From Erodium maritimum (lineage: Eukaryota; Streptophyta; Magnoliopsida; Geraniales; Geraniaceae), in contig OY997589.1 in assembly GCA_963921825.1 (NCBI GenBank), positions 73,392,523-73,456,522 of the forward strand: a stretch of DNA of 64,000 bases, given 5' to 3'. Shown here in pieces: positions 23,250 through 32,697 of this stretch. The translations under genes were made by a program, and so were the position numbers. The notes beneath the pieces were generated by a model. It did no database searches. It was not told the DNA's origin and saw only the letters and a list, made by a program, of their open reading frames with translations. The first letter of the stretch is position 1. Every line of letters begins with the position of its first letter.

Positions 23250-25272
23250 GTCACGCGCCGTAGTGCACATTTTTTACGGTGTGCCGACCCACTAAATAGT
23301 GAGTCAGGGTCCCGGTTCACGACCCACGAATCCTAACATGCGTTGCTGGTTCACGGGTTGCGCGCCAGTCAATGAGCTGGTGACACGTGTTTATTTCGAT
23401 TGAAAACACATTCGATCGTTGGGCAACGGTCTGTAACGGTATAATTTTTTTTATACAGAATATCATGTTTTAACATAAAATAACTAAAAATGCCATCTAT
23501 AAATATACACCCCCTCTTATTCATCAAACCATCAACATTTCTCTCAACTTTCTCTCCCAAAATCTAAAATTTCTCTCACAAGTTCCGATACAAAATGTTT
23601 GACGACGAGTGTCCATCTATGGAGGAGTTGGAAGCCAATATTTGTGTAGTGGAACAACGAATCTGACGAAGGGTTGACAGAATGATTGAAACAACAATGC
23701 CCAAAATCAACACAATGAGGCAAAGGAACGAACGTGGGAAACCTTACCGACGAAAAATTAACAAATGTCGTCTTGATGCCCACGACCAACTGATGCATGA
23801 TTATTTTGTCAAGCACTCCACGTATGGGCCCGATAGTTTAGGCGTCGATTATGTATGTGTCGATCATTTTTTCAACGGGTGATGGAGAAGGTAGCGGAGC
23901 AAGACGATTACTTCGTTCAAAAGTGGGACGATGTCGGACGCGTGGGCTTATCAACGCACCAAACGTACACCACCGTGATACGAATGCTTGTGTATGGGTG
24001 TTCAACCGATTCATTGGACAAATCACTACGACTTGGAGTAAGTATCATACTCGAATGTGTATGCCAGTTTTGCACGACCGTTGTTCAGGTATTCGGGGCT
24101 GAGTACGAGCGTAAACCAACATCGGAGGACTTGACCCGATTACTCGAAGCAGGGTACAACCGAGGGTTCCCCGACATGATTGGGAGTCTTGACTGCATGC
24201 ATTGGGAGTGGAAGAGTTGCCCAATATCATTGCAAGGATCCTTTGGTCGGGAAATCACCATGGGGATCCAACCGTTATGTTGGAAACTATAGCATCCTAT
24301 GATTTGTGGATTCATCATTCATTTTTCGGGATGTTTGGCTCGAACAACAACATCAACGTCCTCAACGCCAGTCACTTATTCCACGACGCTTTTCATGGCC
24401 GTGAGTTTGTCGTGGAGTACGAGATCAACGGACATTGCTACAACCGAACTTATTATTTAGTCGAGGCATTTACCCCTCATGGAGTTGGTTCGTGAAGTCG
24501 ATACGTCATCCCTGTACACGCAAACAAAAGTTGTTTCCTAAAGTTCAAGACGGTTGTCAGAAAGATATTTATACGGCTTTTGGAGTCCTCCAAGCACGGT
24601 GGCACATAATATCCCGAGCCGCTCGTGTTTGGAGCAGGTATGCTTTGACTGGTATCATGCAAACTTGTATCATTGTACACAACACGATTGTAGAGGACGA
24701 ACACGGTCGGTACGAAGTAGGAGATGACGACTTATATTACGACACCCCTCCGGAAATACCAGATTCGACACCACCCAAACGATGGCACCAGTGAGGGCCA
24801 TTGTCCTACCAACAACGCTTGCACACTCGACTCAGTGTGACAAATGATTTGACCAACGGAAAACTCCAAAATGACCTTATTGAGAACATTTGGGGTCAGT
24901 TTGGAGCGCATTACCATTCCGATGACGAGTGAGAAAGCTTTTTATTTGTAACAGTTATCTTGTCAAATATGGACACATAAATTTGTAAATTATGGACACA
25001 GTTTTCACAAAGTCGGGTTTGGATTCATTAACAACTAAATCAAAATTTAGTCGCTATTGAAACCAAGTTTGCCATGCCCGTACCGCATGACGCCTTATGA
25101 TTGGTCGTCGGCGACTTACGAACCTCACGCATCCGATACACATTTGTGAATTGAGTCACGACTCACGACTCCAATTCACTATTTTTTGAACCAGAATCTC
25201 ACAAAACCGACCACACATCGTGAGGCTCACGACTCGCAATTCAATAAATAGTGTATCGGAACCGTGAACCTC
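23250..25272 (+). mobile_element. PIF/Harbinger relic A
   Basis: This region contains a decayed HARBI1/ALP1-type transposase (23682-24794) with non-coding flanks rich in CACGACTC and GTTCA(C/T)G words that are shared with relic B. Upstream, 23300-23560 aligns with 29340-29560 of relic B, including CCATCTATAAATA. The exact termini are uncertain; the right edge is placed where relic B appears to begin. Confidence 0.65.
23682..24794 (+). pseudogene. PIF/Harbinger (HARBI1/ALP1-like) transposase, copy A
   Basis: The family's DDE_Tnp_4 features occur in order but in shifting frames. They are a helical N-terminus (HDQLMHDYFVKHSTYGP), LSTHQTYTTVIRMLVYG, the first catalytic motif GSLDCMHWEWKSCP, YDLWIHHSFFGMFGSNNN, and CQKDIYTAFGVLQARW near the C-terminus. 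At least three frame changes join these pieces (near 23870, 24230 and 24450). The second catalytic position, normally SNNDINVL in this family, reads SNNNINVL, and the Glu expected in the ERAFGVLQ-type motif is Tyr (IYTAFGVL), so two catalytic acids are missing besides the frame damage. Confidence 0.85.
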
Positions 25273-25555
25273 AGAGCATTCACATCGTTGAGAGGTTCAT
25301 GGTTCGGATTCACAATTTAGTGAATCATATTCGTGAACCACTACTGCTGATCTTGACCTGGGTGACGGATCAGATCCGTCACCCAGGTTAGCTTATCCGT
25401 CGGCCTGGATCTTGGCTGACGGATACATCCATCGGCCAAGATCCGTCGGCCAGGTCTCGTCGGCCAAGTATTTGGCCGACGGATGCAACAATCCATCGGT
25501 AGACTGAACAATGGCCCGACGGATCCCATCCGTCAGCCAAAAATGATCACCTTAG

Positions 25556-25750
25556 TCACAGATTCGATCCGTCAGTCTGGTAAAATGCGTTAAGACAACT
25601 ACCGCACGGACACTTGTGTGATTCAATATTAGGGAAAATTTTCTGTATATATTCGATAAAAACCGCTATCCCTTCCATAAACTTCGGATCGTACTTACTG
25701 AAAGCCATCCAACTCTTATCAATATCCTGATACACAGTCAATACTAACAA
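25556..25750 (-). pseudogene. CACTA transposase-associated domain fragment
   Basis: On the minus strand this 64-codon frame contains DKSWMAFSKYDPKFMEGI, VFIEYIQKIFPN and HKCPCGSCLNAF. That is the N-terminal transposase-associated domain typical of plant TNP2/TNPD transposases (DKSWM and paired CPC/CLN cysteines). The frame ends at TGA and only about 220 bp remain before the element end, so nearly the whole transposase of the usual roughly 1000-residue size is absent. Confidence 0.75.
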
Positions 25751-27152
25751 CTATTGAACAAAATATCTAATAAATAGATCGATATACACAACAAGAGGAA
25801 CAAAATTTATCAAATAAACATATGTACCATTCTCGAGCTTCAAGCACCTTCCACGACGCACGGTTCTTACCAATATCCAACCCGAGCCACGAATCTTGTC
25901 AGTATCGAACAAGACAAAAGATTCTTGTCAATATTGACATAAAACTGGGAATCTTGTGTAGAGAAAGAAATGGAGGTGGGAGAGAAAAAAGAGATTTGGG
26001 AAGAAAGAAAAAAAGAGTTTGGAGATGAAAATGAGATGGGAGAGAAGGTAAAGTTTTTTGAGTGACTGAGAATAAGTCCAGCAGAAAAGACTTGGCCGAC
26101 GGATGCATGTATCCATCGGCCAGCTGTAACAGATACACATAAAACGGTACCGTTTCAGCCCTGGACTCGTCCATTAAACGATACGATGTCGTTTTTCCTT
26201 GGCCGACGGATGCGTGTATCCGTCGGCCAAGAAGATCGCGTATTTAACTCCCCCGAACCCTAGTTCCTCCCATTTTAGAGTTCTTCCTCTCTTCTCTCCA
26301 TCGCAACCGCCCCCTTCCTTTCTCTGCTCGAACGCCTCACTACCAGACGCCGTCCGCCGCCAGCCGCCGCCCGCCACCCGTCGCCGCCTGCTTCCTCTCT
26401 CTGCTCGAACGCCTACATCTCCTCCCTCACTTGAAGGTATGTTTGAAATCTGTACTTAGGTTAACCAATAGCAGTAGATTTGTTTCAGAAAACGTTTATC
26501 ATGTTTGAAAATGTTTTAGATTTGTTTCAGAAAACATTGATCATGTTTGAAAACGTTTTAGATTTGTTTCAGAAAATTTTAAATGTTGCTACTTGAGACG
26601 TTTCCAAAGTTTGTATACTTTCATAGTTGTTGCTACTTAAATTTATATGAAATGGTTACTTAGGTCCCCAATTTTGTCTTCTTATAACTCATATGTCATA
26701 TGAACAAGTCGTGGTAATACCCGACCGCAATGGGTAGAGATTGGGTAGGGTATTGATCAGGTTTTGGGTATTAAAATCGGGTAGGGTACGGGTATCACAA
26801 AATCCGACCCATACCCTACCCATTGCCGTCCCTAGTTTCCGGGCAGTTTACTTTCAACATAATTTAGGGTTTAAAGAATGTAGGGTTGCAGAAATAAGCC
26901 AGGGGTTTCAGGGCAATTTAGTTTCACAATAATTGTAGGTTTCAGGAATTTTTTGGTTGCAGAAATAATTAATCTTGTGTTGAATAAGGGTTTTCGGGAA
27001 GTTTAGTTTCAAAATAATTTAGGGTTTAATAAAATACGATACATGAGTGACAAAGATTCAAAAAGTTAGAAATGTAGGGTTTAATATAATGCACGATATG
27101 TTTGCATCCTGAAAAACAAGTTCATTCGGGTGTGTATTAGGTTATCCTTTCG

Positions 27153-27536
27153 ATGGATGAAACCAATAGCAGTAGTGTTGGGGAGAACAGCCTAACTGGG
27201 GCAGATCACATTGATGAAGAAGTTCCCATAGTGAAGGAAGTAGACTTGGAAAAATCAATGAACTTGGGGATGAAAAAATTGCCTAGGGGACTTTCTTCGA
27301 TGCACGAGGCAAAGACTCGCATGTATATCAAGCGACTGATTTCAGCTGAAGGAGATAGACTTAGAAAGCAAAAGGAAGAACGAGATAGGGTCGCCGCTGC
27401 GACACTCTGCTCAAAGCGCAAGACGGACTCCGTCTTATGGATCGACTTCGAAGCGCGCGTCCCTAGACTAGTTTACTACTTCATTAGTGTATGCACGATG
27501 TTTAAGTTAGGTTATAATTACGTTCATATTGTATGA
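27153..27536 (+). CDS. CACTA-borne small ORF 1, coiled-coil type
   Basis: A 127-codon frame starts MDETNSSSVGENSLTG. A candidate 5' leader with a TATA-like box lies at 26240-26436, ending in a GTATGT donor, and an acceptor (GTATTAG) is at 27140, 12 nt before the ATG. Residues 45-90 are charged and helical (KTRMYIKRLISAEGDRLRKQ), and a similar start (SSVGEN) and basic helix occur in the next ORF, so the two look like paralogous copies. The last 35 residues are hydrophobic and may be intron read-through. The product family is unknown to me; position in the element suggests a TNPA-like DNA-binding accessory role, which is inference only. Confidence 0.5.
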   Translation: MDETNSSSVGENSLTGADHIDEEVPIVKEVDLEKSMNLGMKKLPRGLSSMHEAKTRMYIKRLISAEGDRLRKQKEERDRVAAATLCSKRKTDSVLWIDFEARVPRLVYYFISVCTMFKLGYNYVHIV

Positions 27537-27647
27537 CTCGGTGATTAATATGCTAATACATTTTATAAATGCTAATATACGTAAGTTTAAATTTGTTTTT
27601 GCTATATTCGTTTTTATATAGTACTAAGATTTGCTTTCATTTAGTCA

Positions 27648-28079
27648 ATGGATCACAGAAGTAGCGTAGGGGAGAACATTATCTCAGATGATGAATATGA
27701 TGGACCTCAACAAGTGGGCCCTGATTTGCATGCTGAGATGATGCGCTTATTCAACAGCATTCCAAGACAATCTTTGCCACGCACGAGATCTGTAGCAGCT
27801 GCTCGGATGAGGTTACTGGGCCTCATTAACCGAGAGGGACGAAGGATTGCGGCTGAAGAAGCTGCTGAAAAAGAAAGACTTGCTGTTGAACGAGCCGCTG
27901 AGCGAGCTGCTGCAAGAGCTAGGCTTGAGGAAAGAGCTAGGCATATTCATGCAAGGGTTGCTGCTCTCTCAGAGTCTCGTACATCTTATGGAGCCACCTC
28001 CATGCGCGGCCCGAAGCATGACGGAAGGGTGTACGTGCAGTGGCTGAAAGACAACACGGAGCGCGAAGACGAAGACTAG
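27648..28079 (+). CDS. CACTA-borne small ORF 2, coiled-coil type
   Basis: A 143-codon frame starts MDHRSSVGENIISDDEYDG and follows a TTTAG acceptor-like site. The central part is a long Ala/Glu/Arg helix (about residues 55-105, e.g. REGRRIAAEEAAEKERLA), a likely coiled coil, with a charged end (NTEREDED). The start and the RxLINREGRR region resemble the RLISAEGDR region of the preceding ORF, which points to tandem duplication inside the element. It could be a separate gene or a later exon of one transcript starting near 26.24 kb. Confidence 0.5.
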   Translation: MDHRSSVGENIISDDEYDGPQQVGPDLHAEMMRLFNSIPRQSLPRTRSVAAARMRLLGLINREGRRIAAEEAAEKERLAVERAAERAAARARLEERARHIHARVAALSESRTSYGATSMRGPKHDGRVYVQWLKDNTEREDED

Positions 28080-28316
28080 ACGCCTTGCTAGAATATTAAT
28101 TTCCTATTATTTAACGGATGTGTGTTAAGGATGACTTTTATTTCAATAGCACTTTTTATATGACTTTGTAATTTGAATGTTTAACGGTTGTTTTAATTTT
28201 TGTTCACTTTCTTAATTAAGTGTTGGTTTATATGAATATTATTTGCGTATGATTTGACTTAATTATTTGGGATTGATTATAATTGTAATATGTTCTTTGA
28301 CTCAAGTCAGGATATA

Positions 28317-28699
28317 TGGAACCAAACTCTGATCGTAGACTCGAGCGTAGGTGACGTCGACGTGAAAATGCGGGAACAGTTCTACCTGGTCCACATGGAG
28401 TCAACGCTGCAGCTGCCCCAGCGTGGGTCCAACATTATTCCCTATTAGTCCAGGAAGCACATCAACGCTACGACTATATTTCTGACCTGATGCATGAGAA
28501 AGGTATGGACATACCTCCACTCCCTGTTGGAGGCCCGCAGCATACCCCTCCGTGGATGAACGAGGAATGGATGAACGAGGTTCAAGACAATGACCTTCAA
28601 GCTATAGCGGAGACTGCGTGGTTTGGACGTTTTGTGGAATGGATGGAAGTGACCAAAGAAATGCACGAGCGTGTCATCAGGAACCTGCTTGGTTCATAA
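28317..28699 (+). pseudogene. CACTA-borne small ORF 3, one nonsense codon
   Basis: After a TCAAGTCAG acceptor-like site the frame MEPNSDRRLERR is followed by TGA (28353-28355) and then continues open in the same frame to TAA at 28697-28699. It includes WVQHYSLLVQEAHQRYDYIS, a Pro-rich part (IPPLPVGGPQHTPPWMNEEW) and an acidic/aromatic end. Its spacing and length match the two preceding ORFs, but similarity to them is not obvious. A GT directly before the stop (AG|GTGACG) could instead be a splice donor. Function unknown. Confidence 0.4.
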
Positions 28700-29768
28700 C
28701 TCTATTAGGCGTGTCTGTGTTTTCTTTTATGAGTATGTTTAATGTTGTGATTCTGTGAACACATTATCTGGCAAATGTTTCCATAACTATTTCCAAACAC
28801 ATTATCTATGAACTGTTTTTTTTATATACGCATTGTTTCATACATATTTCATGTATAATTTCTTTATGTTCATCGGGATACAGTTAAATTCTTTCGTATA
28901 TTGGCTCACTTTACCAACGGATACAAGGAACTTGGCTGACAGATTCAACATGTGTGGCTAAGGTTTGTCACTTGGCTGACGGATGCACATGCGTGGCTAA
29001 AGTTTTTTCACTTGGCTGACGGATACATCATGCGTGACTCAAGTTTTTTTCACTTGGCTGACGGATACAGCATGCGTGGCTCAAGTTTTTTCACTTGGCT
29101 GACGGATGCAGCATACGTGGCTAAAGTATTAGGACTTTACCGACGGATAGGAGTTTCCTTATCTACGAATCTTGCATCCGTCGGCCTGGTAGTTAACTTG
29201 GGTGACGGATGCAGGATCTGTGACCTTAGTTTCACCACTTGGCTGACGGATTGCTGTATCCGTGACCTAAGTGCCAAAACTTAGGTCACAGATCCATTTT
29301 ATCCGTCACCTAAGTCGATTTCTACAGTAGTGAACCCGGTTCATGATTCACTAACGTGAAACATGCGACTCACAAGTCGAGAGTGGAGAATCAGAACGTG
29401 CCATGTGGCAACTGGCGCAACAAAGTCAGTCGTTGGCTCTATCAACGAATATATTTTTTAATTAAAAAAAAATCAATTTTTACCATCTATAAATACCCCC
29501 CCCCCCATCCCATTCATCAATCCACCAACAATTTCTCTATCATATTCCACTTCCCACAAAGTTTGCATTCCGATCATTTTTTTTGTTCGAGCTGTGGATG
29601 ATTCAAAAGCCTACGTTTGTGAAATGAAGGAACAAATCCGGTGAAGGGCGGAGTATGAACGAGAAAGAATGCAGCCACAGTTCGACGCAATGAGGCGAAA
29701 GCTCAAAAGCAGGGAACCTTCCTGAAGAAAGATTAACAAAAGGTCATGTCGAAGGCCACAACCAACTA

Positions 29769-30650
29769 ATGAATGATTATTTAGTTGAGAACCCCACTTG
29801 TGGGCCCAAGATGTTTCGGCGTCGTTACCGTATGAGTCGACAACTTTTTATTCGGGTGATGAAAAAGGTAGCGGAGCATGACGACTTCGCTCATAAGTCG
29901 GATGCTTGTAGATGCATGAGGTTATCAACGCACCAAAAATGCATTATCGCGATACGAATGCTAGTGTACCAGTGCTTGACTGATTCATTGGACGAATCCT
30001 TACAATTTGGGGTAACTACCACAGTCAAACGTGTACGACGGTTATGCAAGGTCATTGTTGAGGTTTTTATGGAGGAATATGAGCGAGAACAAAATGTGGA
30101 GGACTTGAACCGATTACTGGAATCAGGATACAGGCGAGGGTTCCCCGACATGACTAGGAGTCTTGACCACATGCATTGGTAGTGGAAGAATTGACCAACC
30201 ACTTTGCAAGGACCCTTTGACCGGGGAGATCACCGCGACCGTCCAATTGTAATGCTGAAAGTTGTAGCATCCCATGATTTGTAGATTTGGCATTAATTTT
30301 TCGGAATGTCTATGGCTCAAACAATGACATCAACGTCCTAAACGCCGATCAATTATTCGAAGACGCTCTTGTCGTCCACGACTATGCCGTGAAGTACGAG
30401 ATCAACGAGACTCGATACGACCGACCTTATTATTTGGTTGACGTCATTTACCCAACATAGAGTCGGTTTGTGAAGTCAATTCGACATCACACCCAACACA
30501 ACACAAATTGTTTGCTAAAGTTCAAAAAAGTGCTCAGAAAAATATTAAATGAGTATTTGGAGTCCTTTATGGTGGCACAAAATTTCTCGATCCGCTCGTG
30601 TTTGAAACATGAGGATGTTAGCTGATATCATGTACACATGTATCATTTTA
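29769..30650 (+). pseudogene. PIF/Harbinger transposase, copy B (3' truncated)
   Basis: The first part is an open frame of 137 codons (MNDYLVENPTCGPKMFRRRY, LSTHQKCIIAIRMLVYQCL, ending SLDHMHW before a stop at 30180). It aligns closely with copy A. Further motifs follow in other frames, including YGSNNDINVLNADQLFEDA at about 30315-30370, which keeps the second catalytic Asp that copy A lacks. Decay increases beyond 30450 and similarity ends near 30650. There are at least four breaks. Confidence 0.8.
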
Positions 30651-31073
30651 CACAATAACTATAAATGGTATACAAATGTGCATGGACCGGAGTGCTTTGT
30701 TACCACAGCTTTCAATTTTTAGGGATTTGCTATATCTTCAATCATGGACTGGACCTGTTAAACTCGTGCCATTTCAGTGGTCTTCGGTGAACATATTCAA
30801 CTGGATTTGAAGCCATAGACACGATTATTGTATTGAAATGAAACAAGTTTGGAATCACAACCCTACAACTCGTTATCAGAGCTTAAATACAACTAATTAA
30901 CAAAGCAAGGTGAAAGTATTACTTAACCCTCCAGCTACCTTAACTAATTCAAAAATGAAGAGGACTAGTTTAGATCACGAGTGCTCCCCCTCCTATGTCG
31001 GATGAAACCGTTGTTTTGGGCACAAACCATCTCCCTCGTTTGAATTCAGCTTCATGACATCAAGTAGCCAAGA

Positions 31074-32258
31074 TCAAGCCTTTACTTCAACCACTTGTTC
31101 TTGTCCATGTTCTAGGATCAATGAACCAAGCCCTTGCTTATCAGCATCCAAAAACGATTCCTCTGGCTTATTATACAATGGATTCGACGTCAAGATCCGC
31201 ACCTCCAAGTCCCCACTGATCTCCAAGACTTGAGCCAATCCGTTAATGCAGCCCTTGGACATGCCCACATCTATCCTCAACGCTTTGTTATCACACACCC
31301 CATTGATCCCATGTTCTTGAATCGTATGACCCATGATCATCCTCTTCGCGCCAGGGATCGTCGCTAGAGCATGCTCAAGAACATCACAGTCACAGTCCTT
31401 TCGAGCCTTGTGCGAAAACGCCCTCAACCAAACCATTGACTTCTTCCCTCTGCAGATGTCTGGTGCATGTTTTGAGCCGGTGTAGCCATTAATCCAATCC
31501 CTCACTTGTCCATTGATCTTCTCCAATCCATAATCAACATGCTCAGCCAAAAGCCCTCCATGAACAAACACAGATCCTCCCACAACCACCACAGTCAAGT
31601 TCTGAGATAAGAACCTCCTTGCAATCGGAGACCCCGGTCTCAATGCAGCGATTCTAGCTCTGATTCCTCTGAAAAACTCTTCCTTTACACCGGGAAAGAT
31701 GAGAGGAATGCCATGGAAGATGTCCTCGGGCTTCTCCAACCCATCACAGAGACCCTTCATTTTGCTCCCGATTGTGAACCAATCGGCCCAATCGCAGAAC
31801 TCTTCCAAACCCTCCTTGGTCGTGTACCTGAAATTGGACTCCAAGTTGGTGAACTCGTGGTTCCCGTTCATGGTGATGACCGTCCCGCCGGCCCTCGCGG
31901 CCTGGCGCTTCAGTTTCTCGAGGAAATAGAGGATTTTGATCTCCTCCCCGCCGCGATCGAGCACGTCCCCGATCTGGACCAACGTGGCCGACCCGCCAAC
32001 CCATTTGTCGGAGGCGTCGATCAGCCCGGCGAGCCTCAGCGACTCTTTCGACTTCGCGAGATCTCCGTGGAGATCTCCGACGGCGATCAGGCGGCGCGGG
32101 GTGGGGTAATGGGTCTGCAACGGCGGTGGAGGAGTGGAGGTCTCGGAAATGAACAGGCCGCTGACGCAGAAGTCAACGAAGGTGTCGACGAAGGAGGAGA
32201 CGAAGCCAGGGACGTCTCTGCAACTTGATGCCCTCTGGTTTTTGACTTCCATTTGCAA
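31074..32258 (-). CDS. SLP2: Shewanella-like protein phosphatase 2 (SLP2-type)
   Basis: This is an intact single-exon gene of 394 residues (or 392 from the second Met). It has the PPP-family metallophosphatase signatures: GDLHGD (61-66), GDVLDRGG (97-104), GNHE (132-135), the VHGG His motif (232-235) and GHT (310-312), which supply the metal-binding Asp, His and Asn residues and the catalytic His. The SLP group is the bacterial-like PPP branch of plants. Arabidopsis SLP2 is reported in the mitochondrial intermembrane space, activated by the oxidoreductase MIA40. Cys residues at 289 and 291 (DCDCD) and elsewhere could be redox sites. A short N-terminus without a long chloroplast transit peptide favours SLP2 over SLP1. 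It shares a 439-bp divergent promoter region with the FAM136A-like gene. Confidence 0.93.
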   Translation of the reverse strand: MQMEVKNQRASSCRDVPGFVSSFVDTFVDFCVSGLFISETSTPPPPLQTHYPTPRRLIAVGDLHGDLAKSKESLRLAGLIDASDKWVGGSATLVQIGDVLDRGGEEIKILYFLEKLKRQAARAGGTVITMNGNHEFTNLESNFRYTTKEGLEEFCDWADWFTIGSKMKGLCDGLEKPEDIFHGIPLIFPGVKEEFFRGIRARIAALRPGSPIARRFLSQNLTVVVVGGSVFVHGGLLAEHVDYGLEKINGQVRDWINGYTGSKHAPDICRGKKSMVWLRAFSHKARKDCDCDVLEHALATIPGAKRMIMGHTIQEHGINGVCDNKALRIDVGMSKGCINGLAQVLEISGDLEVRILTSNPLYNKPEESFLDADKQGLGSLILEHGQEQVVEVKA

Positions 32259-32697
32259 TTTAGTTCACAAAGATCTCGACTTTGAATCGCATATCAATCA
32301 ATTTCACTGATAAATCTTCCCCTCGATATTCAAAAATCAACAGAAAACAGAACGATCAAAGCAGAACACAAAATTGGAAGAACAAATATCCAATTTCAAT
32401 CTAATAAGCAGAACCCACATGGAATCTGTAGTTTCCGAAACAAAATCAGTATGAAAATTCAAGTAAAGCGTCATCAAAGAGCGTATAAACCCAGTGGATC
32501 TTTGTCTGAGCTTTATTTTGTTTTTTTCTCCAGTTTTTTAATGCTCACCTAAAACCGGGTCGGTTTTAAGACATCAACGGTTTGGACCCGACCGGGTTAA
32601 GACACCAAAACCCTATACCCTCGAGCAAGCAAGCAAGCTAGAGAAGGAGAGAAAGAGAGCAGATTTGTGATTGCTCTGTTCGTAGAAGAGAACGAGA
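32259..32697. promoter_or_regulatory. Shared divergent promoter, SLP2-like / FAM136A-like
   Basis: Only 439 bp separate the two start codons. A direct repeat with the core ACCGGGT...TTAAGACA(T/C)CAA occurs at 32554-32577 and 32591-32610, about 90-140 bp upstream of the FAM136A-like ATG. No clear TATA box faces either gene at a standard distance. The FAM136A-like leader is GA-rich (AGAGAAGGAGAGAAAGAGAG). Shared control of two mitochondrial genes is an inference from spacing. Confidence 0.5.

Larger units (their letters stand above)
25339..29332. mobile_element. CACTA (En/Spm) element with 3-bp TSD
   Basis: The left end reads CACTACTGCTGATC and the right end, read inward, CACTACTGTAGAAATC. Both ends are flanked by AAC (25336-25338 and 29333-29335). 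Both ends carry many subterminal copies of (C/T)TGGC(C/T)GACGGAT and GGGTGACGGAT, often as hairpins, e.g. 25377-25398 and 26200-26230; these are the binding sites a CACTA accessory protein would use. Of the transposase only a first-exon fragment remains (25556-25750, minus). Three small plus-strand ORFs fill 27153-28699. With TSD, termini and subterminal arrays present, the assignment is firm; it is non-autonomous. Confidence 0.93.
25274..30690 (+). mobile_element. PIF/Harbinger relic B, split by a CACTA element
   Basis: Flanking sequence before 25339 (from about GAGCATTCACATCG at 25275) and after 29332 continues as one unit once the CACTA element is set aside, and is followed by a transposase relic related to copy A. 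Similarity to copy A stops near 30650, so the 3' end is missing. The left edge is approximate. The host phosphatase gene begins to be read about 380 bp further on. Confidence 0.6.

Noticed and set aside
31713-32228. Plus-strand frame of 171 codons
   Set aside because: Antisense shadow of the SLP2-like phosphatase gene.
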